Shown: one piece after another, positions 36,901 to 49,514 of the stretch
Position numbering within the stretch: position 1 is the stretch's first letter
Layout: each line of letters begins with the position of its first letter
Origin: Cocos nucifera
Lineage: Eukaryota > Streptophyta > Magnoliopsida > Arecales > Arecaceae
DNA length: 64,000 nucleotides
NCBI GenBank assembly: GCA_006176705.1
Contig: QRFJ01004928.1
Location: forward strand, 124,001 to 188,000
Direction of reading: 5' to 3'
Position numbers and translations under genes: made by a program
The notes under the pieces: generated by a model
The model's database searches: none
Seen by the model: the letters and a program-made list of their open reading frames with translations, nothing else
What the model was told of the DNA's origin: nothing

Positions 36901-39900
36901 TGATTTCCTGGTCGTAGGCGTCCGTCAGACGGGTGCCTGCCAGGTTTATTAGTCGTGGGCGTCTGTCAGGTGGGCGCCTGCTAAGGTTGTTAGCCGTGGG
37001 CGTCTGCTACCATGAGTAGCTGCAGAGTGTCAGGAGATTCGGTGAGATCGCGTGTGGGCGGAGAAACATGGCTAAGATCGGGTTGATTGTTGGAAGTTGA
37101 GACTTGCTCGATTGAGCTAATCTCTAGTGTGCTCTACTAGCCCTTGGTGATTATTCGGCAGGGTTTGCCCGTCGAGGGGTCGCAGGCATCCCCGAGGAAA
37201 ACTTAGTGGTCGAGCGGCCTGCGACTTTATTTGCCTGGGAGAGACAGTGGTCGGTTGGTGGAAGTTCGACCACTTGGTGACCAGGTGTCAGCGGTGCCAG
37301 CCATGGAGGCATGGTCTGGCAAAGGATTGTCCTATCGAGTCGGAGAATCGCGGCATGAGCAATGCCGAAGAGGGGTCAGTGACCGTAGAATTGTCCTATG
37401 GGAAGAAGGTTTTCGATTAAGGGTTAGGTCGATTGTTGAGTGGGCGGTTTGTTCGTTGTCGACAATAAGTTGGTCGGGTGCGGTTGGCTGTGAGCAGATG
37501 CCTGGTTGGACCATGTCGTCTACTCGAGTGTGCCGCCGATCTTTAAGGCTGGCATCTAGCAAATTGACTATAGGGGAGTCGTTTGTAGTTTCGCCTTGGG
37601 TCTGTCGAGAGTCGGCCGACCAATCCTCGGCCCTTCGGATTGTGGGGTGCCGGCAGAGTGCATCGCGGGCCGATTGGCCCAGAGCCGAAGACCGATTGGC
37701 ATCGAGAATGGCCGTTTATTGATTCGTGATGGTCCAACATATTATTTTGCTGGGCTTTCACATCTTGATCTTTAGGCCTCTTCATATCTTTGGCCTAGAC
37801 GAAATTTTCCTCAACAGGTACCATATACCATGTCAAGCATATGATGCTTTTGATAACTAAAACTGTTGTGCACAAAAAAGGAAAGCATCATTTCATTAGT
37901 GCCTTTTAAGTATTTTTGTTGGACAGAATCTTTGCTTTGTTGGAGAAGCCATCTCCGATATGGGGGGAGAGGTAAGAGATATAAAGGTATGGTGGAAGTA
38001 AGGTTTTAAATCCCGTGGTATGGGGTTGTCCTAGTTTTCCCATGGAATGGGATTTGTTGTTGTCCTACCCTGTCTTGACACTTGGGGTAGGAGATGTCTT
38101 AAGACGTGTTGATTGGAATGCTAAGATGATGGTGGGATGGTTCTATTTCGACACTTGAGATGGTATCTCATTCCAAAATCACATGGAATGTCTTGCCAAG
38201 ACCTAAGTGCTTGGGTGGGAGTATCATCTAGGGAATGCGGGTCCTGATAAAAACAGCTACAGGTAGTGGTTAGGCAGGTTTCTTGTTGGTCATATTGATA
38301 GGCTTTGAAACTCTTTAAGTCCTATAAGGCTGTGTAGAATTAGGCAAGTAAACATGATCGAAAAATTGGGTTGTAATTCCAATCTAATACCATGTCTGAA
38401 TTTTTTTTTTTTTTTTTGGGCCATAAGATTTATTTTGTATATTGCATCAACTTTTATCAATCAAATGCATACATTATTTACTAATATATCATTCTCTTGT
38501 AATCATATTACTTGTACTTCAAACAACTTAAATTAAGTTCTTGTTTTGAGTTAGGAGTTTCCAGAGAGGCTTCTTTTGACATACAAACCAGAAACAAATG
38601 CTGATCCCTTGGAGGAGGAAAAGCCATCACTTGATGAGCCCAAACCGACACCATCTAATGTTGAAGTTGCATCTCCTCGTAAGACAGTTACTGAAGATAC
38701 TGGAGATCTACTGGTAAGTCTTTATGAAGATTGTGTCATTGTCTTGCTATTTCTGCATCATTCATAGTCTCTACTTGATTACAGGGATTAAATGAAACAA
38801 ATCCTGATGCATCAGCAATAGAGGATAGCAATGCATTAGCCTTGGCTATTGTTCCATCTGGTGTGTTTGCTTATTTCGGATTTTGTAGCACATTTATAAG
38901 TTTTTCATCTACGTCATGGTTAATATTTATTATGGGTGACTTTTGGTAGGTGATACCACTTCCATTGAATCTGGTATGATGCAAGAAAAAGGATTTGATC
39001 CATCAGGATGGGAACTAGCGCTTGTTACTACACCCAGTAGCACCAATTCATCTATGGTTGAAAGCCAGTTGGTTGGTTCCTTTGCATTCCTCTTTTATTA
39101 ATATTAGTAGCTAATTGGATTTCTTTTTTATGACATCAAAGAAATACTTTTTTTTTTTAAAATGTGGAATAGTTTGCATGATTGTCGATACATGTGGAAC
39201 CTGAAAACTTTAAATCTTCTATAAGGCTTGCAAAACAATAGTTAGAGTTAATTGGTCCTTTGTTCTTCTTTTCTTAAATATTCTTTTTGAGAAATATGGT
39301 GGAATGCGCAACCATCTATGATTGAACCTAGAACTCTTCTGGTGCATGCACTAATGAGAAAGGTACCAACCCATTGAGCAAGGGGCTATCTGGACTCCTG
39401 AAGCTTAACCCATCTGCAGGTTGAGCTGTAGGTGCAATCCAGTCGAATGCTTAAAAGGACTGCATCTCAACTGCACGCTGCAAGTTAAGATGCGGTCCAC
39501 TTGCAGCTAAAGCCAAAAAGGCACAACTTGAACCATTGTCAAATCATGTTTGAGACAAGCTGCAGCATCGCATGTATCTGTCACTTACCCATTTCTTCTT
39601 TCAAATCAAGCCCTAATCGCATGCCCGCCTCCCAAGTCCCCTACCCTTGGCATTGTCATTGTCTTTGCCCTCTTGCAAGTCCCACCTCACCTTCCCTCTC
39701 GCTTGAACTTTGTTCCACCACCCTCACCTGCCTCAGTAGCTCCTCACCTCATCTAGTCTCCATGATGGTGCCCTTTCCTGCCTTCCCTCCCTTGATTTGC
39801 CTGACCTCCACCCCATCACCGTTGCCCACCCCACCAGCTTCCTGCCCTGCCCCGACCGACCTTCCACCATAGTGTCCTCCCACCTCACCTTCCCTACCCT

Positions 39901-42900
39901 GTCCGGCCTCCTCCTCATCACCATCCCTCGCTGACCGTGCATGCTTCCTGCCTCATTGGACCTTCCACCACAACACCCTTGCCTTCTTTGCCTGACCCAT
40001 CCTCCACTCTGTCGCCGCTGCTCACCTTGCTGTTCTCGTCCCAAATTGCACTAACATTGCCCTAATTTTTCAACTGATTCCAGTGTTTCTGCCTCACCGA
40101 TCTATTTTCCCTGCCTCCATGTGGTTGTGTCACTAGCACATCTCGTTGTTGATATGTTCATCTTGACATTTTCTTCTCATTTTTTGTCTCCAATCCGATC
40201 TTTCTGTCAGAATGCTATAGTCTTTACTTCTGTTCACCATCCAAACAAGTGAACTCCACATGCAGCTCAACCTGCTTGCAACTTGAGCTGCATGCAAGTT
40301 GAGATGCATGTGGAGTTGAATTATAGGGTTCCAAACAGCCCGTAAGTGCTGTTGGCTGTCCTGTGGTCTTCAGGTTTAACTTGTTTATCATTACCTGAGA
40401 TAAGTTTTAGTACTATTAGTGTTGATGATGATCATTTGCTGCTTACTACCTACCATAAGTGTTGCAGATAGAATTCCATGTCAACAACTGCATACTACGG
40501 CCATTGTGCATCAGTATGTGAACATCCAAGGTGGCCTAAGGAATGTCGAACTTATCATCATCTGCCATGTCATCATTATTAGAAGATTTCCCTCAAAACA
40601 TTTTTAAGCATCATTCTTAATGTAGTCATCAGCATGCAGCCCTCTGGTCTAGACTTCCCAACTGCAAAGTCTAATATTATGTTTTGGGTCTTAACTCACA
40701 GCGCAATCTCTTCATGGATCTCTTGCTTGATGGCATATGACCTAGCTAGTAGGTGATGTGTTGAGCAATAATTGTCCAAGAGTTCTGCCTTGGCTACCAA
40801 GCATGATGGACCCATTGTTATTGATAACCTCCTAAAGGTTCACAGGGGTTAGCTTCTTGGCTTATGAGACTTGCTTATAAGTGTCATCCACGATGACTGT
40901 AGCAAGTGTGGACACTTGATCTTAGTCTCTAGATTCGGAAACAGTCCTTTTTTAAAAAAAATAAGGGAAAAAAATGTCCGAAAGTATCTTATGTAGACTC
41001 AACAAGTCAAACCTCGAGTTGTGATTCCTTATTGAGTTGTTGCCTTGCATCAATCCCATTAAATCTTTAGCAGGGGATATGATCAGATTGTGAGTACTTT
41101 CTGTTTATCTCTTATTTTGTTCAAAGTCGAGACCTTTTTCCTGGCATTTTTGGACTTTGATGGTTTGAAATTCTTTTCTGAACAAATGTCACACTTTTCA
41201 ATTTGTTGGCAACAAACTTCTGTTTGTAGTTCTTTGTGTTGTTTCCACTCAGATCTGTGCTGCCAAATCAACTAGGACTCACTTGGACCATCTCAATGTA
41301 ACTCACGTTATCTTAGGAGAATGTTTGTAGGACCCACATAGTGCTGAAACTGAGTTAATACTCAGAAACTACATTTGGTGTTCTATATGGTTAAATGGGG
41401 ACAAGGGGCATTCTATGAGTTGAATCCCTTAAAGTTAGACTCCTTTTGTTGCAACCCACGCAGCATATGTCAAGATTGTAAATAAAATTGAGGCTCAAAT
41501 GCAAAGGGATATCATCATTGGGCCCATTGGTTTCCAAGGTCTGAAGAACAGATCACGTCGTTGGATGATATGTCCCGTACCAAGGCATATTTAGGTATGT
41601 GCATGTGCCATACCAAGGCATATGACGAACCATGAGTCAATATGGGTAGGGCTGAGCACAGGTCGGGTTGGGTCGGATTGAGAGAAAAATTTGACCCGAC
41701 TGAATCCAATCGGGTTGAAAAAAATCTAACCCACTGCCGACTGTTTATCATATATAAACCGTTTGAAACCAAAGTTAATGGTTTGTAGCGGATTCGGATG
41801 GCTTATGTCGGTTTGGGTAATATTGATTTTAAGCATACAAACCAATACACTATTAAATTCATATAGAAACTAGGATATAATAATTTCATAATATCTATAA
41901 GTCAATACATAATATGTCATAATTGCTAATTTTCAATACCCAAACATTTAAGTATTGAAAATATTATGTCTCGGTCGGGTTTGGTTTCATATGGGGTTAA
42001 AAATGCAGAAATCGAATCTGACCGTAATTAATCGAATTTTTTATATGTCATAATCCGATTCAAGTTTTTCAACCGATCGAAACCGATGTTTATCGGGTTG
42101 GATTGGGTGGGTTTCTTCGGGTTTCAGTTTTTTGCTCAGGCCTAAATATGGGGGTGTAGTGTGTACCATGATGTTCTGTATTGGTCTGTAGGGCCCAAAG
42201 TGTTCTACATGGTGTTTTAGCCATTGTGTTGAAGAAGCAGAGTTAACAACTCCTTCAATTGTCCTAAGCATCTAGGCAAATTTTGGCTGGATGATATAAT
42301 TTGAATATTTGTAAATGGTTCTTTTTTTAATTAGATTTGCATCCTCAATGACTTTCTCCAGGTAGATACCAGGACATATACAAATAAATTGAATGCATCT
42401 TGCAAATGAAAGTATATGTGTTAGACATCAAGAAAAGGGCAATTGGGAAGAGGAAGAAAGAAGAGCTGAGTCCCTGAGAGTAGTACTTAGGTGTCATCAA
42501 CATCCAAACTGTGCTCATCATTTACTTGCCTCTAGTTGGTCATACCCATGTTAAGTTTCCTCATGCATCAATTATTCCAACTCTGGAAATTTTACTCTTA
42601 GGAAGACTGGACTTTATAAACTCCTCTTTTATTTTGTTTGCTGTTTAAGAATATATCAGGCAAACTGATATGTTGATAATTGGCAGGGTGGTGGTTTTGA
42701 CAAGCTCACGTTAGATGGTCTTTATGATGAGGCTGCATATAGACGACAGCAGCAGCAGCAGCAGCAGCAATTCTATGGAGCACCAGCTCCAAATCCATTC
42801 TTGTCAGCTGACCCATTTGCAATGTCGAACCAAGTAGCTGCCCCTCCGGCTGTTCAAATGGCTGCCATGGCTCAGCAGCAGCAACAGATGTCGATGATGG

Positions 42901-43049
42901 TGCCACCAAATCCGTTTGCTCAGCCTATCCCTCAGCAGCATATGGTCGTTGGGGCTGCATCAAATCCCTTTGGTGATGTTGATTTTGGAGCTTTCCCAGC
43001 AAACAACCGTCAACACCAGAGCAATCCATTTGGTACCCAACTCCTGTAA
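29233..43049 (+). CDS. ANTH-domain (AP180/CALM-like) clathrin assembly protein, complete, 15 exons
   Basis: A clathrin adaptor that binds PI(4,5)P2 and clathrin and recruits cargo in endocytosis. It is closest from memory to Arabidopsis At5g35200. Coding exons: 29233-29322, 29462-29531, 29645-29742, 33085-33223, 33342-33469, 33610-33702, 33866-33916, 34502-34567, 34664-34729, 34948-35028, 35134-35214, 38555-38713, 38785-38860, 38950-39071 and 42687-43049. All junctions are GT-AG and phases agree, giving 1683 nt and 560 residues. The start MASLQSWRKAYGALKDTTTV is the family N-terminus. The lipid motif K(x9)KxRH is at K38, K48, R50 and H51. The ANTH helical region runs to about residue 310. The unstructured tail has a Q8 run (461-468), DPF (482-484) and four NPF motifs (476, 515, 533, 553), which bind EH-domain endocytic partners. 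Introns 3, 11 and 14 each exceed 3.3 kb. No inactivating change seen. Confidence 0.95.
29743..33084 (+). other. Intron 3 of the ANTH gene
   Basis: Plus-strand intron of 3342 bases. It is T-rich, with a T/A run near 30942-30970, a G run near 32371-32379 and an A run near 32441-32457. A near-duplication of the phrase AGAAAGGATCTTTTCTACAA occurs near 30820 and again in altered form near 31175 and 31228. No transposon with clear ends was recognised. Confidence 0.7.
35588..35785. mobile_element. Small hAT-type MITE in intron 11
   Basis: The element is 35596-35777 (182 bp). The left end is CAAGGTTTTAAAAACCAGC. The right end, on the opposite strand, is CAAGCTTTGAAAACCACC. It is flanked by TGCACAAA (35588-35595) and TGCACAAT (35778-35785), an 8-bp target duplication with one mismatch. 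It carries a T run at about 35628-35639. Confidence 0.8.
36131..36149. repeat. Short (TG)n microsatellite in intron 11
   Basis: About nine TG units. Confidence 0.85.
36638..37821 (-). mobile_element. Solo LTR in intron 11 of the ANTH gene
   Basis: The LTR is 36643-37816 (1174 bp), with the canonical TGTTGG...CCTCAACA ends. The flanking pentamers GCTAC (36638-36642) and GGTAC (37817-37821) match at 4 of 5 bases, as expected for an LTR target duplication. Read on the minus strand it starts TGTTGAGGAAAATTTCG and ends ATCTCGCACCAACA, resembling Gypsy LTR ends, with a TATA-like CTCTAAAAGGG. Neither internal region nor a second LTR is present, so it is probably a product of LTR-LTR recombination. 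The open frames inside are not genes. Confidence 0.78.
39382..40342. mobile_element. TIR element, possibly PIF/Harbinger-like, in intron 14
   Basis: The left end GGGGCTATCTGGACTCCTG (from 39382) resembles the complement of the right end, CGGGCTGTTTGGAACCC (to 40342). Both arms contain diverged copies of TGCAGCTCAACCTGC and TTGAGATGCA motifs. The interior at about 39590-40080 is C-rich. No transposase. The right end is followed by TAA, but a matching left copy is not clear, so the superfamily is tentative. Confidence 0.5.
41639..42152. mobile_element. hAT-type MITE in intron 14 with perfect 8-bp duplication
   Basis: The element is 41647-42144 (498 bp), flanked by identical AATATGGG at 41639-41646 and 42145-42152. 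The left end TAGGGCTGAGCACAGGTCGG pairs with the complement of the right end, TAGGCCTGAGCAAAAAAC. Subterminal GGGTTGGGTCGG motifs match the style of the other hAT-type MITEs in this window. No transposase. Confidence 0.9.
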
Positions 43050-43842
43050 TGTGAGGACCGCCTGTATTTCCCAGCCCACGCCATTTTTTGTGTGCGATAT
43101 CTTGTGCGAATTGTCTGTCAGTAATAGCCGCAATGTGTTGTTTTTGTTGTAAAGAGATGGGAAGTACTCGATGTTATGTGAAATGTATAGGAGTACTCAT
43201 GTTATATCAATTGTATAGGAGCTGCCAGCGAGAGCATAGCTGTGGTACTTGGTCGAAGAGTTGCTGGCTTGCGAATTGAGCACCAGGTAAGCAGGATCTT
43301 AGTACAAGGAATAATGATTAAGACATTTGCAAGGGCAATTTTTATTCTTTCTAGATATTTATAGTTGTCAAAAGAAGTCTTGTCATGTGAAAATTGAATC
43401 GATGAGTTCGCAATTGAGTGGTCGGTGTGACACCAGTCTGCCTGTGCAAGGTCCGACGGTGCCCCATTCTGGATTCTGATGAATAGGTTCTGGATCGGAT
43501 GTATATGATGTGATGATTTTTGGTCAGGAACTGAAGAGCTAACTTTATGCTTTGCATTAGTTAATAGATCATGAGTTTGCATCTGGCACGATAGATTCAA
43601 ATTGGTTTATGACTGATTAGTGTTAATTATTCAATAATTATTATTATTTTTTTTTTAAAAAATTTCAATTGTAATAACATATGCATAAATTTATACTCAA
43701 AAAAAGATTGCAGATACGGTGAGCTGAGAATTGTGCAAATCGGCATGGAGAATCATGATGCTTTAGTTATGTATTAATGTACCGAATGGAATATGGAAAT
43801 TATTATATAGGGCAGCCTGATCTTCGTCGCCCTAACAATAAA
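43050..43842 (+). other. 3' untranslated and downstream region of the ANTH gene
   Basis: Follows the TAA stop at 43047-43049. An AATAAA at about 43837-43842 is a possible polyadenylation signal, but plant signals are loose and the true 3' end may be nearer the stop. No other gene seen. Confidence 0.35.
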
Positions 43843-45753
43843 ACGTGTGATGTGGATAAGGTGCGGTAGTATGTATCCATCTATCTGACAGGTACCACCA
43901 CTATTGCTGGTATCCAACTCGGTTATATTTATAAGGTGTTAGCACCGACCATCAAGTTGAGGTTGTGAATTATCTTTCGAGCAGAAGTGCGTAAACCCTG
44001 ATTTTTTATTTTTTATTTTTATTTTGTTGGATGCCCATTTATTTCCTGAATCATGGTAACTGGTCAACCGAAGCTCCAATATCTTTTCAAGCAAATGCCA
44101 TTAAACTAAGCATTACTATTAATTACATCCACACAACATAAAGTATTGTAATGGCTTTTTAATCTCTACCATCATAAGAGTCCAACTACATGTCTCATGG
44201 TTTGCACGCCTCCGCTCCCTTGTATTGGTGTCTGTGAGGTGAAATTGGTTGGAGTTCATGCTATCAAATCTATTTGAGGCCATCTTGTAGATGATTATGG
44301 GCATTGGTTAGCAAAACGGGATTTGGAGGGGCGACCCGGCGTAGCTACCTTCTTTGAATGTGGTCATGAGGCTTCAAATCCTGTTGGAGAATGATCCTCC
44401 TCTCTATCATATGAATGAACCTAATGGATGAGTACGTCGTTCCAGTCCTACCACGGGTCAGGGGATTGGATATCCCTTTGTGACTTCATGCCCAGGCCAT
44501 CAGGAATAAATCACCATAGGTCATTTAAGTTCCAACGTTTAATCATAGCCACAGTATCCTTTGTGACTCGAACCCGATCAAAGATAAAGCCCGTTTCATT
44601 GGGCTACCACCGTGGTGGTGGGCATCCATTAGAAGTTCTTTATTTATGACAAACTAATCTCCTCTTTAACATATTTCACTTATCTTACCTCCTAGCTGGA
44701 TTCTGCCACTTAGGAGATTTTGTGTGCTTTTAAAATTCCAATTTTTTTTTTCTTTCTTCCCTGGTTCCCTTGTTCTATTCATGCATTGCGTTGAATGGGT
44801 TTGGGTTCAAGTCTGGTCAGATATGGATCACATCACAATATATGAATGTGAGCCAATCCAATTATAGTAGGTCGTCTACCAATTATTTTCTGAAAAACAA
44901 GAGAAATAAAAATAGCCTATTGAGTTTCCTCTCCTAATCCGGCCCGCCTCCGATTTCCCTTACGATCTGACATTGGCCGAGCGGAAGGTTTATGTTGAAT
45001 GCCTGAACTGGCTCATGCGGCGACCGACATGGTAGGTTACGTCTCGGTCCATTTTGGATTATTTGAACCTGATTCAGTCATCTGGGTTAGCTTAAAACTT
45101 TAACCCGCTTGCTATAAATAATTAAACACCCCCCCCCCCCCACTAATCTCCAATCTTGGCCTTCTTCTATGCGAATGGAGGGGTCAAAGGCGTCATCTCT
45201 TCTCCAGTCGTTTTGATTGGTGATGAGAAGAACTCCATTGTCTTTTCCTCGATAGCACCAGCCACATCGAATTGATATTTAGGGTTTATCCTTATAATAC
45301 CAGCATAACTTTTAAAGTCCCCCCCAAAAAATTGAAGACCCATAGCGGGAGTCTTCTTCTCCTGACCTGCTCCTCAATGGAGTCAGAAACAATCATCGGG
45401 GAGGAGTCAAACTCCTTCCCTTCGACTCTATTTAAGGGGAAGGGTCTTTCCTCTTCTTCCTACTAAAATCCAAGGTCCAATCGGGCGGGGATTACCAGAG
45501 TTTCTTTTTAAAAGCCATTAGCATCCGTCGAGAAACCAAGATGGAAAGCTCACTGGAGTCCAAGGTAAGTATGGCCCTCTTTCTTTCCATTTTTTCCTTC
45601 TTTCCCATCATGTTAGACACTGCTGCCGACCGTCAAGTTTACCGAAGTAATTCAGTTATGAAATTCTCTATTTCCCCCCTTGATTCTATCATTTTATTTT
45701 ATGATTTTTCCACATCGATGGTTGCCGCTTGCTGTCAGTTTGGATTTACTTAT
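43843..45753. other. Intergenic DNA before the CACTA element
   Basis: No gene with a recognisable domain. A C run lies at about 45128-45141. The open frame 45541-45774 (start MESSLESKVSMALFLSIF) has a hydrophobic start, overlaps the CACTA end and is probably chance. Confidence 0.45.
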
Positions 45754-46261
45754 TACTACGAAAAAGGACTATAACAGCGGTTTGTAACTAATGCCGTAAC
45801 CCAAAAAATCGCTGTCATAAGCTATGGCAGCGGTTTTCTAACTGCTGCTACTGCGACCGTCACCATGGCTCTATAGTAGTGGTTGTTAGAACCGCTGCCA
45901 TAGATAGTCTATTGCAGCGGTTTATAAACCACTGCAATAGATCGACCTATAGCAGCGGTTATGTAACCGCTGCCACAGCGATTTCTTAACCACTGCCATA
46001 AGTCTAATGCACCGATTGGCATCATTTATACTAGGAATCTATGGCAGTGGTTGGCACAGATATGGCAGCGGTTATAAAACCGCTGTCGTAGATCTTGAAT
46101 AATTAAAAAAAATAAAATTTTTATTTTTTTTATATATTTTTTTTGATAAATATAATATATAACATAAGAAAATATAATAAATATAAAAATTATTCTAAAA
46201 TACTAAAATTTTATTATCGAATAAAATTTATTATAATATTTTTTTAAAAAAATAAAATACA

Positions 46262-47966
46262 TCAAAATTTTTCTAAATCTATATCATCATCGTCACCTAG
46301 AGCCGGAGCCGGAGCTGGAGCCAGAGCTAGAGCTAGAGTTGGAATGCGGGCCAACATATTTTTGAAGTCCGTGACTTTAAAATACGTGCTGAGTGTTGAC
46401 ATCATATCTCTCACGATGTCCTCCAGATGAGATGCGCGATCCTCAGCCCGATTTGTCCGCGTCGCAGCATGATTTGCCCGTGCTAACGCCTCCTCAAGCT
46501 CCTCTTGACTGACGACATCGAAAGTTTGTGAAGAGACACTCGTCTCGGACAAGTAGCTCGTCGGCGTGTGTTCGGACCTGCATCGGATCCTCCCAGAATG
46601 CTCAGACCCCAAGACCTGAGATAGATGGTCATGGGGCCCAGAGGTATTCGGGCCCTCACTCGCGAGCATATCTAATTGATCCTGTAATTATAAATTAAAA
46701 TAAGATTTTATAAAAAATGCTATAATACTAATCATATATACTAATATATTTAATACTTACAAAAATGCGTTCGATCGCGACGTTCATCGGCCTGCCCATC
46801 TTGTCCGTGCGGCTGGATCGGAAGATCTCGCTACGGCTGGGCATCACTCCATTTCTCATCAGCTATAATAAATAACAAATTTATCAGAAAGATGATAAAA
46901 AATATGAATTTAATTTATCTAGTAAGATTTAAAATTAATTATCTCTCTATGCACACGATTAGCCATAGACTCGCGGTCTAGAGTGTGCGTATACTCTTGG
47001 GCTGCACGATTCTTTCAGTTTTGATGGAAGATAGCCTAACAAGTATTCAAATAAATAATAAATATTTAAAAAAAATTAAATAAAACTTTAAGTATATTGA
47101 AAAATTTAAAAGTTAAGAATTTTATCTCAAATTCCTGGCTCCTCTAGTATCTAACCATCTTCTCCCACCGACTCAGAGGATAGTCCTATATCCAAGGAAC
47201 AAGCTCCTCCGAAGTATCTCGTCGGTGCTCAAGCCATCTTCTGTGGAGTTTGATCTTGTAACCCTGGTACAACTTTTCGATCTTCTTCAATCGAACATCT
47301 CGAATCCTCTCATGATCGAAAAAGTCGTACCTCCTCTGCACAAATTTATCAAAAATCAATTATAAAATTATTTTAATCAAATATATATAGTGTAAATATA
47401 TAAAATGCATAAATATAACTAAGATGCACGTACTTATCCATATCTCCTTCCATACTTGGTCCTTGACGGCAGCATCCATCAAATGCCAGTCTCTGGGCTC
47501 TACGGAAATGATGTCCGACCGCTTCACAAGCACTCCAAAAAAGAAATGCATCTTCCGTGCGGTCTCTTCTCTGCATCATACTGCACTATCATCTAATGCT
47601 GACAGTTCTACATGTGTGCCATACGTATGGGACCGCAAAATATCCGACTGGATGATGCACCTGTAATGCAAATATATTATGTAAATATATAAGTGTACAA
47701 ATATTATATAAAAAATAAAGTTGTGCTAATATAATAAAAACGTACACTCAGATGCCTGCGACGGTAGAGGCTCAGCTGTCGGTGGAGTAGATACCATTGG
47801 TGGAATAGATGCCGATGATGAAGGTCCTTAAGCAGTCGATGCCGAGGTGGATGGAGTATGCTTCGACTGCTCCTCGGATGCTGAACTGCACGTGACCTAC
47901 TGAGGGATAGGGATGAAAGCTAGATGGCATTTCGGTGCCATCGTGATATGCAATGTTAATGAACAT
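46262..47966 (-). pseudogene. CACTA-encoded plant transposase (Ptta/En/Spm, Transposase_24-like) pseudogene
   Basis: Read on the minus strand, coding pieces occur in this order. First come a degenerate proline/serine/threonine-rich N-terminus (47942-47750) with internal stops and a piece with VEPRDWHLMDAAVKDQVW (about 47520-47440). Next are FFDHERIRDVRLKKIEKLYQ and RRWLEHRRDTSEELVPW (about 47330-47175), then RAAQEYTHTLDRESMANRVH (about 47015-46955) and MPSRSEIFRSSRTDKMGRPM (about 46845-46785). An acidic coiled-coil-like C-terminus (46669-46262) ends the series. This order matches the second protein of plant CACTA elements. Pieces are separated by AT-rich gaps that may be introns. Stops in the N-terminal part suggest it is dead. 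The main TNP2-type transposase is not present in the element. Confidence 0.75.
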
Positions 47967-48109
47967 TAATCAATATAACATCGTGACATATCAAATTCTA
48001 TTCGTTCGAAAGCTGAGCCGGCTTCGTGCCTGAGACATCCGATCAGGATCCTTCCCTAGCTAGCTTGATCACGGCCCAAGCTGGCTCGGCTGCATATCTG
48101 AGCTAGCTC

Positions 48110-48510
48110 GGCTGTGTGCCATCCCCTCGATCACTTCCTTTCTCCCTCTCTCGATCTCTCTCGCCGACGATGGCAGCGAGGCCGAACCCCTCCCTCCTAG
48201 CTTTTCCATCTCTCGATCTTCCCCCCTCTCTCTCTCGATCTCCCTCGTCGGTGAGGCCGGACCCCATCCCCCCCTCTCTCAATCTCTCGATCTTCTCACC
48301 GGCAAGGCCAGACCCCATCCCTTTCAGTGATGCCAGCGAGGCCAGACCCCTCCCTCCCTCTCTCGCTCTTTTCGATCTCCCACTCTTCTCTCGTCGATCT
48401 CCTCCCGGCAAGGCCAGACCCCCCTCTCTCAATGATGGCGGTAACCCGGACCCCCTCTTCTCTCATGATGGCGGTAAGTCGGATCCCTCCATTTCTCTCT
48501 CAAGTATAGA
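48110..48510. repeat. C/T-rich imperfect repeat in the CACTA interior
   Basis: Recurring CTCTCTCGATCTCCC and AGGCCAGACCCCATCCC-type phrases, about 60 bp apart. The proline/serine-rich open frames here are products of the repeat. Confidence 0.65.
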
Positions 48511-48939
48511 TCCGTTGGATATTCGGATTTGGATCTGATACTAGTAATTAAAATTAGATCCAGATCTGAATATCCAGGTTCCGATCCGAATCTAATCCGT
48601 TGACAGATCTAGTCTATAGTCGTCGACATAGCACGACTCAAGGTTGCCGCCATGGCACGGTTCAAAAACTACGGCATGCAGATAATTATAATATTTATAA
48701 TATTTATTATAAATATTCTATAAATTATTATAAATATATATGATTAATAAATAATACTATAAAATTAAAAAAAAAATTATACCTATGGCTATAGAGAGTG
48801 GGTTGCACCGAAAGCTCCGAGGGTCGTCGGCGATGATGTTAGAGGAGGAGGATAGCACTAGAGGTAACCTGCGAAATAAAAGCTAGATAGTGAGATAGAG
48901 AAGAGAGAAAAAGAGGAAAGAAAGAGAGCAGGGGTGGTC

Positions 48940-49470
48940 GGGGATGGTGGGCTAGGGGGGCCAATGACGAGGAGGCCGAAGGAGGCTTCGCACTCGGTTG
49001 GGGGAGGATTAGAATGGTGGTGGTCATGGGGGGTGGGGAATTTCACGAAGGTCGAAAGAGGGTCGAATGGGGGTCGTTCGGGAGGTTCGCTGGGGAGGGT
49101 CGGATGAGGGGGTGGGGTTTCGTGAGGGGCCGAGCGAGGGTAGAGGGGGGTTCATTGGAGGGAGGGTTTTCATGGGGGCGAGAGAGGGTCGGATGGGGGT
49201 TCGTTGGAGGGAGTTTCGTTGGGGCCGAGGGAGGGTCGGATGGAGGGATGGGGGGTCAGGTGGGGGTGGCGGATGGCGGAGAGAGTGACTGGAGATGGTG
49301 GCGGAGAGGAAGGGGAAGGAGGGGTGGCACTGACCGAGGGGGAAGGAGGGGTGACGTCGGTCGGAGGAAGGAGAGGCGACGTCGGTCGGAGGAAGGAGGG
49401 GCGATGCCGATCGAGGAGGGAAGAAGCCTCACCGACGATGAAGAGGAGAGGGAGAGAGAGCGAGAGAGAT
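48940..49470. repeat. G-rich imperfect repeat in the CACTA interior
   Basis: G-rich on the plus strand with repeated GGTCGGATGGGGGTTCG and GGAAGGAGGGGCGA-type units. The latter repeats as GACGTCGGTCGGAGGAAGGA near 49352 and 49379. Overlapping glycine/arginine-rich frames are not credible genes. Resembles 27310-27720. Confidence 0.65.
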
Positions 49471-49514
49471 CGAGCGCGCACGAGAGGAAAGAAAAAATTT
49501 AAAAATTTTTAATC

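Noticed and set aside
36496..37785. Open frames on both strands inside intron 11
   Set aside because: They lie in the solo LTR at 36643-37816 and have no retroelement or host protein motifs.
48103..49512. Proline/serine-rich and glycine/arginine-rich open frames
   Set aside because: C-rich and G-rich imperfect repeats within the CACTA element, open on both strands; no conserved motif.
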